Assembly (NCBI GenBank): GCA_016177145.1
Contig: JACOVV010000217.1
Span: 1 to 7,476 of the forward strand
Source of the DNA: Candidatus Omnitrophota bacterium
GTDB lineage: Bacteria > Omnitrophota > Gorgyraeia > JACOVV01
Length of the DNA: 7,476 bases
Reading direction: 5' to 3'
Positions within the stretch are counted from its first letter, which is position 1; each line of letters starts with the position of its first letter. The position numbers and the translations under genes are program-made. Positions 6,042 through 7,476 of the stretch are shown here, in pieces. Under the pieces are notes generated by a model. It was not told where the DNA came from and made no database searches. It saw only the letters and a list, made by a program, of their open reading frames with translations.

Positions 6042-7324
6042 ATCTCCGAAAGTGTCGGATGGGGATGGATCACCCGCTTCAATTGATCCAGATTAGCCCC
6101 CATCTCCAACGCGAGAGTCCCTTCGCTGATCAGCTCGCTGATATGAGCCCCGATTCCATGAACGCCTAAAAGTTTACCGCTCTTTTCCTCGGCCAATATT
6201 TTCAACCAGCCCTGCGGTTCTCCCAGGATATGAGCCCTTCCTAAACTCGCGTAATAACTCTTTTTGACCTGATAAGAGAGTCCCTTTTTCTTTAACTCTT
6301 CTTCGCTGGCGCCGACAGAAGCCGCTTCAGGAACGGTAAAAACAACCTGCGGGACCCATCGGCTCACTTCCATCTTGTTTCCCAAAATATTTTCCACAGC
6401 CACAATCCCGTCGTGGCTGGCGGCATGAGCCGTCAAGTTTCTTCCGGTCACATCGCCAATGGCGTAAATAGTCGGGATATTGGTTCGGAGCGATGCGTCA
6501 ACACTGACCGCCCCTTTGTCGGTTTTGATCCCGACCGTTTCAACGCCAATATCCTGCGATTGAAATTCACGTCCGACTGAAACCAGCAGAACCTCCGCGC
6601 TGATTTTTTCCCCGTTTGAAAGAACTGCCGTGACTGCCTTGCCGCTTTTCTTCACTTCCTCAAAGGTATTTTTAAGAAAAATCCGGATTCCTTTCTGGGT
6701 AAAAATAGCCGCGAGACGTTTTGCTATTTCTTCATCAAACCCGGGCAGAAGCCGCTCCCGGGCCTCAACCAGAGTCACCTGGCTTCCCAGCATTTGATAC
6801 AGACCAGCCATTTCACAGCCGGTGACTCCCCCGCCAAGAATCAAAAGTTCTTTGGGAATTTTTCTAAGCGCGAGAAGTGAATCACTGGATAAAATTCTCT
6901 CACCATCCAGAGGAATCCCCTTTAAGGAGCGCGGACGGCTCCCGGTCGCGATGATGATGGATTTCGCGTCAATCGAAGAGGATGTTTGATCGGAATTTTT
7001 TATCTCGATCCGGGTGGGCGACACTAATTTCCCGCGGCCGTGAAACCGCTCTATCTTGTTTTTATCGAAGAGCGCCTGAATCCCTTTTTCCAGTTGTCCC
7101 ACCAGCTGGTCTTTCCAAGAAATGACACTGGCAAAATCAAGCGGCTGATTCCTTTGTTGAGCGGCGGTGATCAGAGCTTTGGTGGGAATACAGCCGGTGT
7201 GAAGACAAACACCCCCCAGTTTTTTCTCTTCGACGACGGCGACCTTTGCCCCCTTTTTGGCGGCGTGGAGCGCCGCAACATACCCTCCGGGCCCCGCTCC
7301 CAGAATCGCGATGTCATAGGTCAT
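6017..7324 (-). CDS. lpdA: Dihydrolipoamide dehydrogenase (E3)
   Basis: This FAD flavoprotein reoxidises dihydrolipoamide with NAD+ in pyruvate and 2-oxoglutarate dehydrogenases and in the glycine cleavage system. The 435-residue protein starts with the FAD loop GAGPGG (9-14), followed by the redox disulfide in GGVCLHTGCIPTK (Cys40 and Cys45). It continues with the NAD-binding LGGGVTGCE, the second FAD motif AIGDVTG, and the C-terminal dimer motif HPHPTLSE with the catalytic His422-Glu427 pair. It is slightly shorter than the usual 460-475 residues but lacks none of these motifs. ATG 7324 overlaps the mdh stop as ATGA, so translation is probably coupled. No E1 or E2 gene is in view, so which complex it serves is not shown. 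Mercuric or glutathione reductase is unlikely given HPTLSE and lipA next door. Confidence 0.96.
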   Translation of the reverse strand: MTYDIAILGAGPGGYVAALHAAKKGAKVAVVEEKKLGGVCLHTGCIPTKALITAAQQRNQPLDFASVISWKDQLVGQLEKGIQALFDKNKIERFHGRGKLVSPTRIEIKNSDQTSSSIDAKSIIIATGSRPRSLKGIPLDGERILSSDSLLALRKIPKELLILGGGVTGCEMAGLYQMLGSQVTLVEARERLLPGFDEEIAKRLAAIFTQKGIRIFLKNTFEEVKKSGKAVTAVLSNGEKISAEVLLVSVGREFQSQDIGVETVGIKTDKGAVSVDASLRTNIPTIYAIGDVTGRNLTAHAASHDGIVAVENILGNKMEVSRWVPQVVFTVPEAASVGASEEELKKKGLSYQVKKSYYASLGRAHILGEPQGWLKILAEEKSGKLLGVHGIGAHISELISEGTLALEMGANLDQLKRVIHPHPTLSEIWTEAVWS

Positions 7325-7476
7325 AACTTCAGACTGGCAATTCCTTCCTTGACAACTTTGGCGGAATGATGAAGCGCCTCTTTTTCCGCCGGATCCAGCG
7401 AAAGTTCCATAACCTGCTCTACCCCCCCGGCTCCTAATTTCGCGGGGACGCCGATAAAAAGGTCCCGAAGCCCATA
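7321..7476 (-). CDS. mdh: Malate dehydrogenase, C-terminal fragment (5' part outside the window)
   Basis: The frame enters at 7476 and ends with TGA 7323..7321, giving 51 C-terminal residues. The visible stretch GLRDLFIGVPAKLGAGGVE, followed by a helix rich in Glu, Lys and Ala, is the closing part of LDH-like (MDH type 3) malate dehydrogenases. These oxidise malate to oxaloacetate with NAD+ in the citric acid cycle. The catalytic residues lie upstream, outside the window, so a lactate dehydrogenase cannot be fully excluded; GVPxKLGAGGVE favours malate dehydrogenase. The stop overlaps the lpdA start by four bases, placing it first in the visible operon. Confidence 0.85.
   Translation of the reverse strand, partial: YGLRDLFIGVPAKLGAGGVEQVMELSLDPAEKEALHHSAKVVKEGIASLKL

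Noticed and set aside
7040..7369. Plus-strand open frame of 109 codons opposite the start of lpdA
   Set aside because: It lies wholly antisense to highly conserved lpdA and mdh coding sequence, has no recognisable motif, and the minus-strand genes fully explain the region.

Overview
The window is a tightly packed chromosomal segment read entirely from the minus strand. In transcriptional order (high to low coordinate) it carries: the end of malate dehydrogenase (mdh), dihydrolipoamide dehydrogenase (lpdA), lipoyl synthase (lipA), an AlaC-type alanine aminotransferase interrupted by one in-frame TAA, an MGDG-synthase/MurG-type lipid glycosyltransferase, an LpxL/HtrB-type lysophospholipid acyltransferase, a DPM1-type family 2 glycosyltransferase, glycerol-3-phosphate dehydrogenase (gpsA), tRNA-Pro(GGG), and the start of a gene that may encode a SAM-dependent methyltransferase. 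Gaps between genes are at most a few tens of bases and several genes overlap. No stretch of 300 bases lacks a gene. The plus-strand open frames look like shadows.

The LpxL-like acyltransferase suggests a diderm (Gram-negative-type) bacterium. The moderate GC content, the compact co-directional layout and the mix of families would fit lineages such as Nitrospirota or Omnitrophota, but the sequence alone does not settle the phylum. No mobile element, CRISPR array, integrase or phage gene is seen.

The genes fall into two themes. The upstream half (7476 to about 3955) is central carbon metabolism around pyruvate and lipoate-dependent dehydrogenases: Mdh, Lpd (E3), LipA (lipoyl cofactor) and AlaC (pyruvate/alanine). 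The downstream half (3949 to 235) is membrane and envelope lipid metabolism: a diacylglycerol-type glycosyltransferase, an acyltransferase, a polyprenyl-phosphate-sugar-type glycosyltransferase and GpsA, which makes the sn-glycerol-3-phosphate backbone. Together they could build membrane lipids or a glycolipid, but the substrates cannot be read from sequence.

The most notable observation is the aminotransferase. Its conserved N-terminus, with a good ribosome binding site, lies upstream in the same frame but is cut off by a single TAA (5061..5059), ten codons before the conserved GNPD motif. The alignment to the family across the stop needs no gap, so this is one substituted codon: a nonsense mutation, a sequencing or assembly error, or readthrough. 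Other points are a near-consensus promoter that would give gpsA a leaderless transcript, a terminator-like hairpin inside the end of gpsA only nine bases before tRNA-Pro, and a perfect but badly spaced Shine-Dalgarno before the acyltransferase. I see no clearly new system here; apart from these points the segment looks like ordinary housekeeping genes.
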